Shown here: positions 8,730 to 18,066 of the stretch, piece by piece
Numbering within the stretch: position 1 is the first letter of the stretch
Layout: each line of letters begins with the position of its first letter
Position numbers and translations under genes: made by a program
Notes under the pieces: model-generated
Database searches by the model: none
Told to the model about the DNA's origin: nothing
The model's input: only the letters and a program-made list of their open reading frames with translations
Assembly (NCBI GenBank): GCA_017518185.1
Contig: JAFWWB010000091.1
Location: 24,302 to 88,301, forward strand
Direction of reading: 5' to 3'
DNA from: Lachnospiraceae bacterium
GTDB taxonomy: Bacteria > Bacillota > Clostridia > Lachnospirales > Lachnospiraceae
Length of the DNA stretch: 64,000 nucleotides

Positions 8730-10037
8730 ATGAGCGAGAGTACTACCAAGAGCGGAGGCTGGCGTGAGAACAAGTGGGTACGCGCAGCAATCCCTGCATT
8801 ATTACTGCACTGCAGCATCGGTACGGTTTACTGCTGGTCGCTGTTCAGCCAGGAGATAGCAGATTACATCGGCTTCTCCAAGGGCGCTACGGAATGGGCA
8901 TTTTCCTTTGCCATCTTCTTTCTGGGCATGAGCGCCGCATTCCTCGGAAACATAGTTGAAAAGGACATCCATAAGTCCTCTCTTATAGCGACGATCTGTT
9001 TTGCTTCGGGTATGGCGCTCACCGGCTTCTTTATCTGGTGGGGCGGAAATCATCCCGGCAATGCGATAGCGCTGGTTGGTATCTATCTCAGCTACGGCTT
9101 TATCATGGGCGTGGGCCTTGGTACCGGTTACCTCTCCCCCGTGAAGACGCTGATGCTCTGGTTCCAGGACCGTAAGGGCCTTGCGACCGGACTGGCAGTG
9201 GCAGGCTTCGGCGCAGCAAAGGCTATCGCCAGCCCTATCATGACTTCCATGCTCAAGGGCCTGGGTGACGGCGGCATATATAAGATGTTCCTTATCCTTG
9301 CAGCTGTATATTTTGTGATGATGTTCGTGGGACATCTCCTTCTTGCAAAACCCGCAGGCTGGCATGAGCCCCAGGGCAAGGGAGAAAAGCCCAGCATCAT
9401 GGCTACCCTTAAGACCAAGCCCATTACCAATTACATAGGTATCTGGCTTATGTTCTACATCAACATCACCTGCGGTCTTGCGCTGATCTCCCAGGAGAAG
9501 ATGATCTTCAAGTGCCTGGGCTTTGCAGGGATAGCAGGTATCCTTTCAACCATTTCCGCAGTGTTTAACGCAGGCGGACGTCTTGGCTTCTCTTCCTGGG
9601 CTGATACCATGAAGGACCGCAATACGATCTACAAGCTGATATTTGTGCTTTCAATAGTCTTTACCGCACTGGTCATGGTCACCAACGGTATCAAGACGGG
9701 ATCCGCTTCCATCGGTCTGGCAGTGCTGGTGCTGGCCCTTATCTACGTCGTGAACGCAGGCTACGGCGGAGGCTTCTCCAACGTTCCTACCCTGCTTTCC
9801 GACCACTACGGCATGGGCAGCATCTCCGCCATCCACGGCATCACCCTTTCAGCCTGGGCTTTTGCAGGCCTTACCGGAAACCAGGTTGCCAGCCTGATAG
9901 TTAAGAATACCGGAAAGGTCCAGTATATCTACAATAAGGTGATCTACGATAGCAAGGAAGCCATCGCGGCTACCGGCGCGGATGTGGATGCTCTTCTGGC
10001 AAACCATGACATAAACGAGGTCAACCCCACCGGTTAA
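8730..10037 (+). CDS. OFA-family MFS transporter, ended early by an in-frame TAA
   Basis: A major facilitator transporter of the oxalate/formate antiporter type (435 residues up to the stop). It has about eleven membrane segments, the N-terminal GTVYCWSLFSQ segment and the loop motif GYLSPVKTLMLWFQDRKGLA typical of the family. The likely substrate is a small mono- or dicarboxylate, not predictable further. The start is ATG 8730 after AAAGGA. The stop TAA at 10035-10037 is followed in the same frame by 39 more codons encoding a last membrane helix and a Lys/Ala-rich tail, ending at TAA 10155. This looks like a nonsense mutation or sequence error removing helix 12; the truncated product may be inactive. 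Confidence 0.82.
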   Translation: MSESTTKSGGWRENKWVRAAIPALLLHCSIGTVYCWSLFSQEIADYIGFSKGATEWAFSFAIFFLGMSAAFLGNIVEKDIHKSSLIATICFASGMALTGFFIWWGGNHPGNAIALVGIYLSYGFIMGVGLGTGYLSPVKTLMLWFQDRKGLATGLAVAGFGAAKAIASPIMTSMLKGLGDGGIYKMFLILAAVYFVMMFVGHLLLAKPAGWHEPQGKGEKPSIMATLKTKPITNYIGIWLMFYINITCGLALISQEKMIFKCLGFAGIAGILSTISAVFNAGGRLGFSSWADTMKDRNTIYKLIFVLSIVFTALVMVTNGIKTGSASIGLAVLVLALIYVVNAGYGGGFSNVPTLLSDHYGMGSISAIHGITLSAWAFAGLTGNQVASLIVKNTGKVQYIYNKVIYDSKEAIAATGADVDALLANHDINEVNPTG

Positions 10038-10157
10038 CAGAACGTGCTCATCTTTACCGTGATCCTTTATATCGTTGCCCTCCTTGCCTGCCTGCTGCTG
10101 GTGAAGCCCACCGACAAGGCTCTTGAGGCAAAGGCTGCAAAGAAGGCGGCAAAGTAA
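10038..10157 (+). pseudogene. In-frame remnant encoding the last membrane helix of the OFA transporter
   Basis: Directly continues the transporter frame after TAA 10035-10037: QNVLIFTVILYIVALLACLL, then a cytoplasmic tail KPTDKALEAKAAKKAAK and TAA. It has no start codon or ribosome site of its own and exactly supplies the missing twelfth helix, so it is part of the same ancestral gene. Confidence 0.75.
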
Positions 10158-10194
10158 TAAAATTAAACAAAAGCTCAAAAGAATATGATATAAT

Positions 10195-10224
10195 AAAGAC
10201 CTGCTCCGGCAGGTCTTTATCTTT
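10195..10224 (+). terminator. Hairpin between the OFA transporter and galK
   Basis: Perfect arms AAAGACCTGC (10195-10204) and GCAGGTCTTT (10209-10218) with loop TCCG, then ATCTTT. It follows the transporter remnant. A TATAAT at 10189-10194 touches it, so it could instead form the 5' end of the galK mRNA. Confidence 0.6.
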
Positions 10225-10245
10225 ACGAATAAAAGGAGGACGGTC

Positions 10246-11526
10246 ATGGAAATAAACGCGTTGAGAGAACTCATATCAGGGGACGGGCTGAGGGAAAAGT
10301 TCCTGGAGATATACAGGGATGCGGCGGCTCCGGAAGAGCAGAAAAAGAGATATCTCAGGACTCTGGATGAATTTGAGAAGGCCTTCGGCGAAGCTGATGT
10401 GAGCATATATTCCGCTCCCGGGCGTACCGAGATCGGCGGCAACCACACCGACCACCAGCACGGCGAAGTGCTGGCCGCTTCCATAAACAGGGATGCGATA
10501 GCCGTAGTGGCAAAGCGTGACGGCGGCACGGTGCGTCTCATATCTGACGGCTATCCGATGATCACGGTGGACAGCTCAGATACCGCGTACCGCAATAATG
10601 AAGAGGGCACTACGACAGGCCTTATCAGGGGAGTGCTGGCAGGTACGGCGGAACGCGGTTACAAGACCGGAGGCTTCGATGCCTGGGTCACCAGCAGCGT
10701 CCTGGTGGGAGCGGGCCTTTCCTCGTCGGCGGCGTTCGAGACGCTTGTGGGCACTGTGGTCTCCGGCCTCTATAATGAAGGACGTATCACGGCAACTGAG
10801 ATCGCCATGATGGGACAGATGGCGGAGAATAAATATTTCGGCAAACCCTGCGGGCTAATGGACCAGATGGCATGCTCCGTGGGAAGCCTGGTGCATATAG
10901 ATTTCAACGATCCCGGGAAACCGGTCACCGAAAGGCTGGACCTTCCTGCGGCAGCGGACGGCTACCGGCTCTGCATCACGGATACCAGGGGGTCGCATGC
11001 GGATCTTACTCCGGATTATGCCGCGGTGCCGGCGGAGATGTGCGCGGTGGCGGAGTATTTCGGAAAGAAGGTGCTGCGTGAAGTCCCTTCTGAAAAGGTA
11101 AGGGAAGCCATACCGGAACTCAGGAAGAAGCTGGGGGACCGGGCGGTGCTGAGAGCCCTGCATTTCTATGCCGAGAATGAGAGGGTGCGAAAGGAGGCTG
11201 CTGCGATAAAGGCCGGCGATATGGACGCGTTCCTGAAGGAGGTACGTTCTTCCGGGGATTCCTCCTTCAAGTACCTTCAGAATGTTTATACTAACCATGA
11301 CGTGGCGCACCAGAACGTTTCACTCTCCCTCTGCGTTGCTGAACAGGCTCTGGGCGGGAGAGGCGCCTGCCGTGTACACGGAGGCGGCTTCGCAGGCACC
11401 ATGCAGGCCTGGGTGCCCGAAGAACTGGTGGATGAGTACAGGAAGGCGGAGGATGCGGTGTTCGGTGAAGGCGCCTGCGCAGTGCTCTCCATAAGGGGCT
11501 GCGGAGGCGTGCAGATGTGCGGATGA
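10246..11526 (+). CDS. galK: Galactokinase
   Basis: Phosphorylates alpha-D-galactose with ATP to galactose-1-phosphate, the entry to the Leloir pathway, in the cytoplasm. It is a GHMP kinase of 426 residues. The sugar-binding signature is SAPGRTEIGGNHTDHQHG (residues ~47-64), the phosphate loop is VGAGLSSSAAFE, the catalytic Asp is in GLMDQMACS, and the C-terminal glycine motif is RVHGGGFAGT. The start is ATG 10246 with AAAGGAGG 8 bases upstream. It lies just upstream of the alpha-galactosidase operon, whose product would feed it; no galT or galE is in the window. Confidence 0.93.
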   Translation: MEINALRELISGDGLREKFLEIYRDAAAPEEQKKRYLRTLDEFEKAFGEADVSIYSAPGRTEIGGNHTDHQHGEVLAASINRDAIAVVAKRDGGTVRLISDGYPMITVDSSDTAYRNNEEGTTTGLIRGVLAGTAERGYKTGGFDAWVTSSVLVGAGLSSSAAFETLVGTVVSGLYNEGRITATEIAMMGQMAENKYFGKPCGLMDQMACSVGSLVHIDFNDPGKPVTERLDLPAAADGYRLCITDTRGSHADLTPDYAAVPAEMCAVAEYFGKKVLREVPSEKVREAIPELRKKLGDRAVLRALHFYAENERVRKEAAAIKAGDMDAFLKEVRSSGDSSFKYLQNVYTNHDVAHQNVSLSLCVAEQALGGRGACRVHGGGFAGTMQAWVPEELVDEYRKAEDAVFGEGACAVLSIRGCGGVQMCG

Positions 11527-11540
11527 GAGCGGCGCGGACG

Positions 11541-11569
11541 TTGTAAAACGCGGGCACGTATGATACAAT
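11541..11569 (+). promoter_or_regulatory. Promoter for the symporter/alpha-galactosidase operon
   Basis: TTGTAA (11541-11546), a 17-base spacer and TACAAT (11564-11569). The predicted leader of about 180 bases contains the whole interspersed repeat at 11596-11735. Confidence 0.55.
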
Positions 11570-11595
11570 AACGGGAATATACTTGCAGAAAAGAT

Positions 11596-11735
11596 CCATC
11601 GACTCCGTTCGCTGCGCTCACTACGCTCGGGATGACATAAAGTGAAACGCTTTGCTCTGCATTGTCATTCCGAGCGAGCGGAGCTCTGCATTGTCATTCC
11701 GAGCGAGCGGAGCGAGTCGAGGAATCCTGTTGTTT
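11596..11735. repeat. Interspersed palindromic repeat with a tandem 29-base unit
   Basis: A left arm (about 11599-11637, containing CTACGCTCGGGATGACA) is inverted relative to a right arm. The right arm holds two perfect tandem copies of a 29-base unit (11655-11683 and 11684-11712) containing TGTCATTCCGAGCGAGCGG, followed by AGTCGAGGAATC. The GTCATTCCGAGCG...GAGGAATC core resembles small intergenic repeats seen in many bacterial genomes. As RNA it would form a long hairpin in the leader of the downstream operon. It is also open as a reading frame, which can falsely extend the next gene upstream. Confidence 0.75.
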
Positions 11736-11755
11736 CAAATATAGGGGGTTACGAT

Positions 11756-13255
11756 ATGAGACTTTCTTTCAGGGAAAAGGCGGCATACGGTCTCGGGGCG
11801 GTAGGCAAGGACATGGTCTACATGCTCTCGGCAAGCTATATCCTGTATTATTACCAGGATCTTCTCGGTATAAAGGGAACGGTCATGGGAGCCATTATGA
11901 TGGCAGCCCGTGTGTTCGATGCTTTCAACGATCCCATAATGGGCGTTGTGGTGGCGAAGACCAGGACAAAGTGGGGCAAGTTCCGTCCCTGGCTGCTGAT
12001 CGGCACCATCACCAATGCGGTGATGCTGTATATGGTCTTCTCCGTGCCGCCGGCACTTAACGGCGCGGGACTGGCGGCATACGCCGCGATATTCTATATA
12101 CTCTGGGGCGTGACCTACACTATGATGGACATACCCTACTGGTCAATGATACCTGCCTTTACGGAAGGCGGCAGGGAGAGGGAAGGCCTCACCGCCATGG
12201 CCAGGTCCTGCGCGGGCCTGGGCAGCGCACTCATCACAGTTATCACCATGCTGGTGGTGCCCGCACTGGGCGGCATAGCCCATCCGGAAGAACAGCAGCA
12301 GGTCTCGGAGATATCCGGGCAGCTGAAGACCGTTACCGATACGGCGGAGGCCGCTGCGCTGCAGGCAAGGATAACAGAGCTTTCAAATCCCATAGAACGC
12401 AGCGGCTTGTCGGCTTTTGCGCTTATCGTGGCAGTCATATTCATCGTGTTCATAAGCATCACCTGCATAGCGATAAAGGAGAAGTCCAGCGTCGATATGG
12501 AATCGCCTTCACTGGGCGCCATGTTCAAGGCGCTGGTCACCAACGACCAGGCAATGACCGTGGTGGTGACCATAGTGCTGGTGAACGCTTCGCTCTATAT
12601 CACCTCAAACCTGCTGATATATTTCTTTAAGTACGATATAGGCGGATCGGACTGGAACGGCGCATACGTCCTCTTTAATACCTTCGGCGGCGCGATGCAG
12701 ATACTCTCCATGATGATCATATATCCGCTGGTGAGAAGATTTTTCAGTGTGACAAAGGTCTGCTACATGAGCTTCGGATTTGCCATCACGGGATACGCAG
12801 TGCTCCTTGTCATGATGATGGCTGGTATAAAATCGGTCGGCCTGCTGCTGGTCCCGGCCTTCTTCGTATTCGTGGCCTTCGGCCTGCTGACGGTGCTCAC
12901 CACGGTGTTCCTTGCAAATACGGTGGATTACGGGGAACTGAAGAATAACAGGCGTGACGAGTCCGTTATCTTTTCCATGCAGACCTTCGTGGTCAAGCTC
13001 GCCAGCGGCGTCGCCGTTTTCATCACAGGTATAGCACTTGACATCTTTAACATAAGCAGCGATACGGAAGAGGCTGTCCAGGCGGCAGAGCTTACCACGG
13101 CAAACCTTCCGGGACTGAGGCTTACCATGACGGTGCTTCCCATAGCGGGCATGCTGGTCGCAGTGCTGATATTCGCGAAGCGCTTTATCTTAAGTGAGAC
13201 AAAAATGGCCGAGATAAATGCGGAGCTTTCAAAGAGGGGGAAGACTGAGGGATGA
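11756..13255 (+). CDS. GPH-family sugar:cation symporter (MelB-like)
   Basis: A 499-residue, twelve-helix transporter of the glycoside-pentoside-hexuronide family, which imports sugars with Na+ or H+. Family hallmarks are the N-terminal FREKAAYGLGAVGKDMVYML, the early loop RVFDAFNDPIMGVVVAKTRT and the helix motif KFRPWLLIG. A longer central loop (~190-225) is slightly unusual. The start is ATG 11756, preceded by AGGGGG; an in-frame upstream extension would be encoded by the intergenic repeat and is rejected. It overlaps the alpha-galactosidase gene by 4 bases (ATGA), so melibiose, raffinose or a related alpha-galactoside is the likely substrate. Confidence 0.9.
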   Translation: MRLSFREKAAYGLGAVGKDMVYMLSASYILYYYQDLLGIKGTVMGAIMMAARVFDAFNDPIMGVVVAKTRTKWGKFRPWLLIGTITNAVMLYMVFSVPPALNGAGLAAYAAIFYILWGVTYTMMDIPYWSMIPAFTEGGREREGLTAMARSCAGLGSALITVITMLVVPALGGIAHPEEQQQVSEISGQLKTVTDTAEAAALQARITELSNPIERSGLSAFALIVAVIFIVFISITCIAIKEKSSVDMESPSLGAMFKALVTNDQAMTVVVTIVLVNASLYITSNLLIYFFKYDIGGSDWNGAYVLFNTFGGAMQILSMMIIYPLVRRFFSVTKVCYMSFGFAITGYAVLLVMMMAGIKSVGLLLVPAFFVFVAFGLLTVLTTVFLANTVDYGELKNNRRDESVIFSMQTFVVKLASGVAVFITGIALDIFNISSDTEEAVQAAELTTANLPGLRLTMTVLPIAGMLVAVLIFAKRFILSETKMAEINAELSKRGKTEG

Positions 13256-15726
13256 TCGAGATAAAGGAGAGTGAAAGCGGGAGACCCCTCTTTGTCCTTT
13301 CTTCCAGGAATATAACCTATGCCTGCAAGGTGCTTGATAACGGGCAGCTGGAGCATCTGTATTTCGGACCGAGGATCAGCGTGATCAGCTCGGACGGGCT
13401 CAGCGAGACGCATGAATTCCCTCCGGGGAACAGCAGCGTATACAGCAGGGAATGCTCCTCCTTTTCGCCCGAGGATATGAGATACGAATATTCTGCTCCC
13501 GGAAAGGGTGACGTGCGGGAGCCCATGATCGAGGCTGTGTATGCCGACGGGAGTTCCACACTTGATCTTGTATACAGGTCACATGTGATAAGCAGAGGCA
13601 AGCCTAAGCTGGACGGCCTGCCTTCGTCCTATGCTGCGCAGGAGGATGTGGAGAGCCTTGTCATAAGCCTTAAGGATAATAACGGCGGGCTTGAGCTGGT
13701 GCTGATCTACAGCATCTTTCCCAGGGCGGATATCATCACAAGAAGCGCATGTCTCCGCAACAGGGGAACTGATATAGTAAAGATCGGACGGATCATGTCC
13801 ATGCAGCTGGATCTGGATCCGGGCTCCTGGGAGTTCCATAGCTTTACCGGGGCCTGGGCCAGGGAGATGAGAAAGAACGTTACTCCGCTCGGGGGCGGAC
13901 GGATCTCTATCGGTTCACTTACCGGCAGCAGCTCCAACAGGGCAAATCCCTTTTTCATGATATCGGAAGAGGGCGCGACGGAGGACGCCGGCCTTGTCTA
14001 CGGTTTTAATCTGGTCTACAGCGGAAACCATTATGCTTCCGCGGAAACTTCGGCTTACGGAAAACTCAGGGTTATGAACGGGATACAGCCCGACGGTTTT
14101 TCCTGGACTCTGAAGTCGGGGGAGAGCTTCCAGACACCTGAAGCGGTGCTGGCCGTAAGCGACGGCGGCTTTGATATGCTGAGCCGGAGGCTTCACCGTT
14201 TTGTACGCGAACATATAGTAAGAGGAGAATGGAAGCACAGGGAAAGACCCGTGCTCTTAAACAGCTGGGAAGCCTGCTATTTCGGGATCTCGGAGAGCAG
14301 GCTCTATCGTCTTGCCAGAGTGGCAAAGTCCGCAGGCATAGAGCTTTTTGTCATGGATGACGGCTGGTTCGGGGAAAGGAATGACGATACTTCATCCCTG
14401 GGTGACTGGACCGTGAACAAAAAGAAGCTGCCTCACGGCATAAAGGGCATAGCCGATAAAGTACGCGCGCTGGGAATGCAGTTCGGCATCTGGGTGGAAC
14501 CGGAGATGGTGAGTGAAAACAGCGCACTCTACCGGTCGCATCCTGAGTGGGCAATGCGCATACCCGGAAAAGATCATTCCGAAGGCAGGAACCAGATGAT
14601 ACTGGATCTGGCATCGGAGGAAGTCCGCGAATACATAGTCGAAGAGATGAGCCGCGTTTTTTCCTCCGCCGATATATCCTATGTCAAATGGGATATGAAC
14701 AGGAACTTTACCGACGTGTATTCCCCTTCACTTCCCGAAGACAGGCAGGGAGAAACGGCGCACAGGTATATACTCGGACTGTACGATATAATGGACAGGC
14801 TGACTAAGAAGTTCCCGGACATACTTTTCGAAGGCTGCGCTTCAGGCGGCAACCGTTTTGACCTGGGCATACTTTCGTATTTCCCGCAGATCTGGGCGAG
14901 CGATGATACCGATGCGCTATGCAGGGCGCAGATACAGGAGGGCTACAGCTACGGTTATCCCATGAGCTGTCTTACCTCCCATGTTTCTGATGTGCCCAAT
15001 CACCAGACACTCAGGCGCACACCTCTTGAGACCCGGTTCAATGTTGCCACTGCAGGCATACTCGGATACGAATGCAATCTTGCAGACATGACGGCAGAGG
15101 AACTTGACGCGGTAAAGGAACAGGTTAAGGTATATAAGCAGTGGAGAAAAGTACTGCAGTTCGGCGATTACCACAGGGTCCGGGGATTTTTCAGAAAAAA
15201 TTACGCGGATGCTCTTGTAACACCGGAGGGTAAAGATATAGAATGGACTGTGGTGTCGCGGGACGGCATGAAGGCCGTGTCCGTGGTGATGCAGATCCTG
15301 GTGAAACCGAATACCCAGTATCTGTGCCTGAAACCGAAGGGACTCCGGCTGGCAGGGGTCTACAGGGTTTATACCAGAACGCTGAAGAACAACCTCAAGG
15401 ATTTCGGAAGCCTGGTAAATGCAGTTGCTCCCGTGCATGTAAAGCAGGACGGAGTGGTGCATAATATACTTTCCAAATTTGTAAGACCGGAAACGGAAAA
15501 GGAGGAGCATCTCATGACGGGTTCCGCCCTCATGCACGCGGGACTCAGGCTAAAGAGCGCTTTTGCGGGCGTTGGCTATGATGAGAACGTTCGCTTCTAT
15601 CCTGACTTTGCATCAAGGCTCTTCTTTATCGAAGCAGAGGGTGAACCGTTGCCCGCTCTGCCGATGAAGGGAGAAGAAGAAAATAAAGAAAAAAAAGATA
15701 CAACGATAAATAATGAAGGAGAGTAA
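13252..15726 (+). CDS. Alpha-galactosidase, glycoside hydrolase family 36
   Basis: Hydrolyses terminal alpha-1,6-galactosyl residues of melibiose, raffinose and related sugars; no signal peptide, so cytoplasmic. GH36 landmarks are the N-terminal beta-sandwich, then the barrel with [10 protein letters not shown], the nucleophile Asp in YVKWDMNR and the acid/base Asp in WASDDTDA. At 824 residues it is some 90 longer than most GH36 enzymes, with extra sequence around 680-790 ([20 protein letters not shown]). Translationally coupled to the symporter (ATGA) and followed 4 bases later by glycogen phosphorylase. Released galactose would go to GalK. Confidence 0.92.
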   Translation: MIEIKESESGRPLFVLSSRNITYACKVLDNGQLEHLYFGPRISVISSDGLSETHEFPPGNSSVYSRECSSFSPEDMRYEYSAPGKGDVREPMIEAVYADGSSTLDLVYRSHVISRGKPKLDGLPSSYAAQEDVESLVISLKDNNGGLELVLIYSIFPRADIITRSACLRNRGTDIVKIGRIMSMQLDLDPGSWEFHSFTGAWAREMRKNVTPLGGGRISIGSLTGSSSNRANPFFMISEEGATEDAGLVYGFNLVYSGNHYASAETSAYGKLRVMNGIQPDGFSWTLKSGESFQTPEAVLAVSDGGFDMLSRRLHRFVREHIVRGEWKHRERPVLLNSWEACYFGISESRLYRLARVAKSAGIELFVMDDGWFGERNDDTSSLGDWTVNKKKLPHGIKGIADKVRALGMQFGIWVEPEMVSENSALYRSHPEWAMRIPGKDHSEGRNQMILDLASEEVREYIVEEMSRVFSSADISYVKWDMNRNFTDVYSPSLPEDRQGETAHRYILGLYDIMDRLTKKFPDILFEGCASGGNRFDLGILSYFPQIWASDDTDALCRAQIQEGYSYGYPMSCLTSHVSDVPNHQTLRRTPLETRFNVATAGILGYECNLADMTAEELDAVKEQVKVYKQWRKVLQFGDYHRVRGFFRKNYADALVTPEGKDIEWTVVSRDGMKAVSVVMQILVKPNTQYLCLKPKGLRLAGVYRVYTRTLKNNLKDFGSLVNAVAPVHVKQDGVVHNILSKFVRPETEKEEHLMTGSALMHAGLRLKSAFAGVGYDENVRFYPDFASRLFFIEAEGEPLPALPMKGEEENKEKKDTTINNEGE

Positions 15727-15730
15727 TGTG

Positions 15731-18052
15731 ATGAACGAATTGAATCTGCAGAGAAGGGTGCTGGAAGACAAGCTTGACGAGCGGCTGGAAGAACTGGCCC
15801 GTTCTTCTTTCAAAAGAAGCATCACGGACTGTACCGACGCACAGGTCTATGACTGCCTGCTGCAGCTCACCAAATGCCTTATGCAGACCACCGACCGCAT
15901 CCAGGGCGAGAAGAAGCTGTATTACATCTCGGCCGAATTCCTTATCGGAAAGCTTCTTTCCAACAACCTTATCAATCTCGGTATCTATGACAGGGTAGAG
16001 AAGATACTTAAGGAGAAGGGACACGAGCTTGCCAGGATCGAAGAGGCTGAGCCGGAACCTTCCCTCGGAAACGGCGGACTGGGCAGACTTGCGGCCTGCT
16101 TCATGGATTCAATTTCAACACTGGGTCTTCCCGGAGAGGGCGTGGGTCTCTGCTATCATCTGGGACTCTTTAAGCAGGTATTCAGGGAGAGACTGCAGAA
16201 CGCCGAAAAGAATGACTGGATCGAAGAAGATTCATGGCTCACAAAGACCGACACCACATTCACAGTAAACTTCGGAAAGAAGCAGGTGACCTCAAGGCTT
16301 TACCAGCTGGACGTTACCGGTTACGGAAGCGGCATCAACAAGCTCAATCTTTTTGACCTTGAGAGCATCGATGAAGGGCTGGTGAAGAAGGGCATAGATT
16401 TCAATAAGAAGAGCGTCGATAAGAACCTTACGCTTTTCCTGTATCCCGATGATTCGGATGAGGCCGGAAATCTCCTGCGCATATACCAGCAGTATTTCAT
16501 GGTGAGCAATGCGGCCCAGCTGATCCTTTCCGAGATGAAGGCCTGCGATTACGATCTCCGCAGACTTTATGATCATGCGGTGATACAGATAAACGATACC
16601 CATCCCACGCTGATCATTCCCGAACTCATCCGCATACTCGTGAATGACAAGGCATTCACCATGGATGAGGCGATCGAGGTCGTGAGCAGGACCTGCGCAT
16701 ACACAAACCACACCATACTTGCGGAAGCGCTGGAGAAGTGGCCCCTCAGGTATCTTAACAGAGTCGTGCCCCAGCTGGTGCCTATCATTAAGGAACTCGA
16801 TAAGAGAGTTAAGAAGCAGTACAGCGATCCCGCGGTCCATATCATCGATGCCGACAAGCGTGTGCATATGGCGCATATCGACATACATTACGGTTTCTCC
16901 GTAAACGGCGTTGCGCAGATACATACGGACATACTGAAGAACACGGAGCTTCATCCCTTCTACGAGATCTATCCGGAGAAGTTCAACAACAAGACCAACG
17001 GCATCACCTTCAGACGCTGGCTCCTTTCCTGCAACAGGCTCCTGTCCTCGTATCTCGACGAGCTTATCGGAGAGGATTACAAGTTCGATGCGGATAAGCT
17101 GGAAGAGCTGCTGAAGTATAAGGATGACAAAAAAGTGCTGGAGCGTCTTGAGGGCATCAAGCGTCTCAACAAGCAGGCGCTTTCGGATCATATACTCAGA
17201 AATGAAGGAGTGTACCTTGATCCTTCATCCATCTTTGACGTGCAGATAAAGAGACTGCATGAGTACAAGAGACAGCAGATGAACGCGCTCTACATCATCC
17301 ACAAGTACCTGGAGATAAAGGGCGGCAAGAAACCTCTTCGTCCCATCAGCTTTATCTTCGGTGCAAAGGCCGCGCCTGCATATGTCATCGCGCAGGACAT
17401 CATCCATCTTCTTCTGGTGATGCAGGAGATAGTGAACAACGATCCCGAAGTGAGTCCTTACATGAAGGTCGTGATGGTGGAGAATTACAACGTGACCTAT
17501 GCGGAGAAGCTCATACCTGCAGCAGATATCTCCGAGCAGATATCGCTTGCGAGCAAGGAAGCTTCCGGTACGGGCAACATGAAGATGATGCTCAACGGAG
17601 CAGTGACTCTTGGTACCGCGGACGGCGCAAATGTTGAGATCCGCGATCTTGTGGGACAGGATAACATCTATGAATTCGGCATGGATGCCGACACTGTCAT
17701 CAAGCATTATGAAAAAGCGGATTATGTTTCAAAGGATTATTATAAGAACAACGCGATGATAAAAGAGGCCGTTGATTTCATAACCGGAAGGCAGGCACTC
17801 AAGGCAGGACACAGGGAGAATCTGGACAGACTGAAGAAAGAGCTTATCAATAAGGACTGGTTCATGACCCTTGCCGATCTTGAAGAATACATCAGGGTCA
17901 AGGATAAGATGCTGTCCGATTATGAGGACAGGGAGAAGTGGATGAAGATGAGTCTGATCAACATCGCGAAGGCCGGCTTCTTCTCATCCGACAGGACCAT
18001 CAGGCAGTACAATGAAGATATCTGGAAATTAAAAAACGCTGACGAAGCGTGA
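15731..18052 (+). CDS. glgP: Glycogen/starch/alpha-glucan phosphorylase
   Basis: A PLP-dependent enzyme that releases glucose-1-phosphate from alpha-1,4-glucans with inorganic phosphate. At 773 residues it is of normal length for bacterial GT35 phosphorylases. Visible landmarks are [18 protein letters not shown] near the N-terminus, [12 protein letters not shown], and the cofactor-lysine motif [14 protein letters not shown]. The start is ATG 15731, with AAGGAG ending about 8 bases upstream; an ATG at 15713 lies inside the preceding gene before that site. It is in the alpha-galactosidase operon, and 4-alpha-glucanotransferase, its usual partner, is 3 kb downstream. Confidence 0.93.
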   Translation: MNELNLQRRVLEDKLDERLEELARSSFKRSITDCTDAQVYDCLLQLTKCLMQTTDRIQGEKKLYYISAEFLIGKLLSNNLINLGIYDRVEKILKEKGHELARIEEAEPEPSLGNGGLGRLAACFMDSISTLGLPGEGVGLCYHLGLFKQVFRERLQNAEKNDWIEEDSWLTKTDTTFTVNFGKKQVTSRLYQLDVTGYGSGINKLNLFDLESIDEGLVKKGIDFNKKSVDKNLTLFLYPDDSDEAGNLLRIYQQYFMVSNAAQLILSEMKACDYDLRRLYDHAVIQINDTHPTLIIPELIRILVNDKAFTMDEAIEVVSRTCAYTNHTILAEALEKWPLRYLNRVVPQLVPIIKELDKRVKKQYSDPAVHIIDADKRVHMAHIDIHYGFSVNGVAQIHTDILKNTELHPFYEIYPEKFNNKTNGITFRRWLLSCNRLLSSYLDELIGEDYKFDADKLEELLKYKDDKKVLERLEGIKRLNKQALSDHILRNEGVYLDPSSIFDVQIKRLHEYKRQQMNALYIIHKYLEIKGGKKPLRPISFIFGAKAAPAYVIAQDIIHLLLVMQEIVNNDPEVSPYMKVVMVENYNVTYAEKLIPAADISEQISLASKEASGTGNMKMMLNGAVTLGTADGANVEIRDLVGQDNIYEFGMDADTVIKHYEKADYVSKDYYKNNAMIKEAVDFITGRQALKAGHRENLDRLKKELINKDWFMTLADLEEYIRVKDKMLSDYEDREKWMKMSLINIAKAGFFSSDRTIRQYNEDIWKLKNADEA

Positions 18053-18066
18053 GGAGGAAATACAAA

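Noticed and set aside
11642-11755. A 38-residue N-terminal extension of the GPH symporter
   Set aside because: It is encoded by the intergenic repeat and lacks a ribosome site; ATG 11756 has AGGGGG and begins at the family's usual N-terminus.
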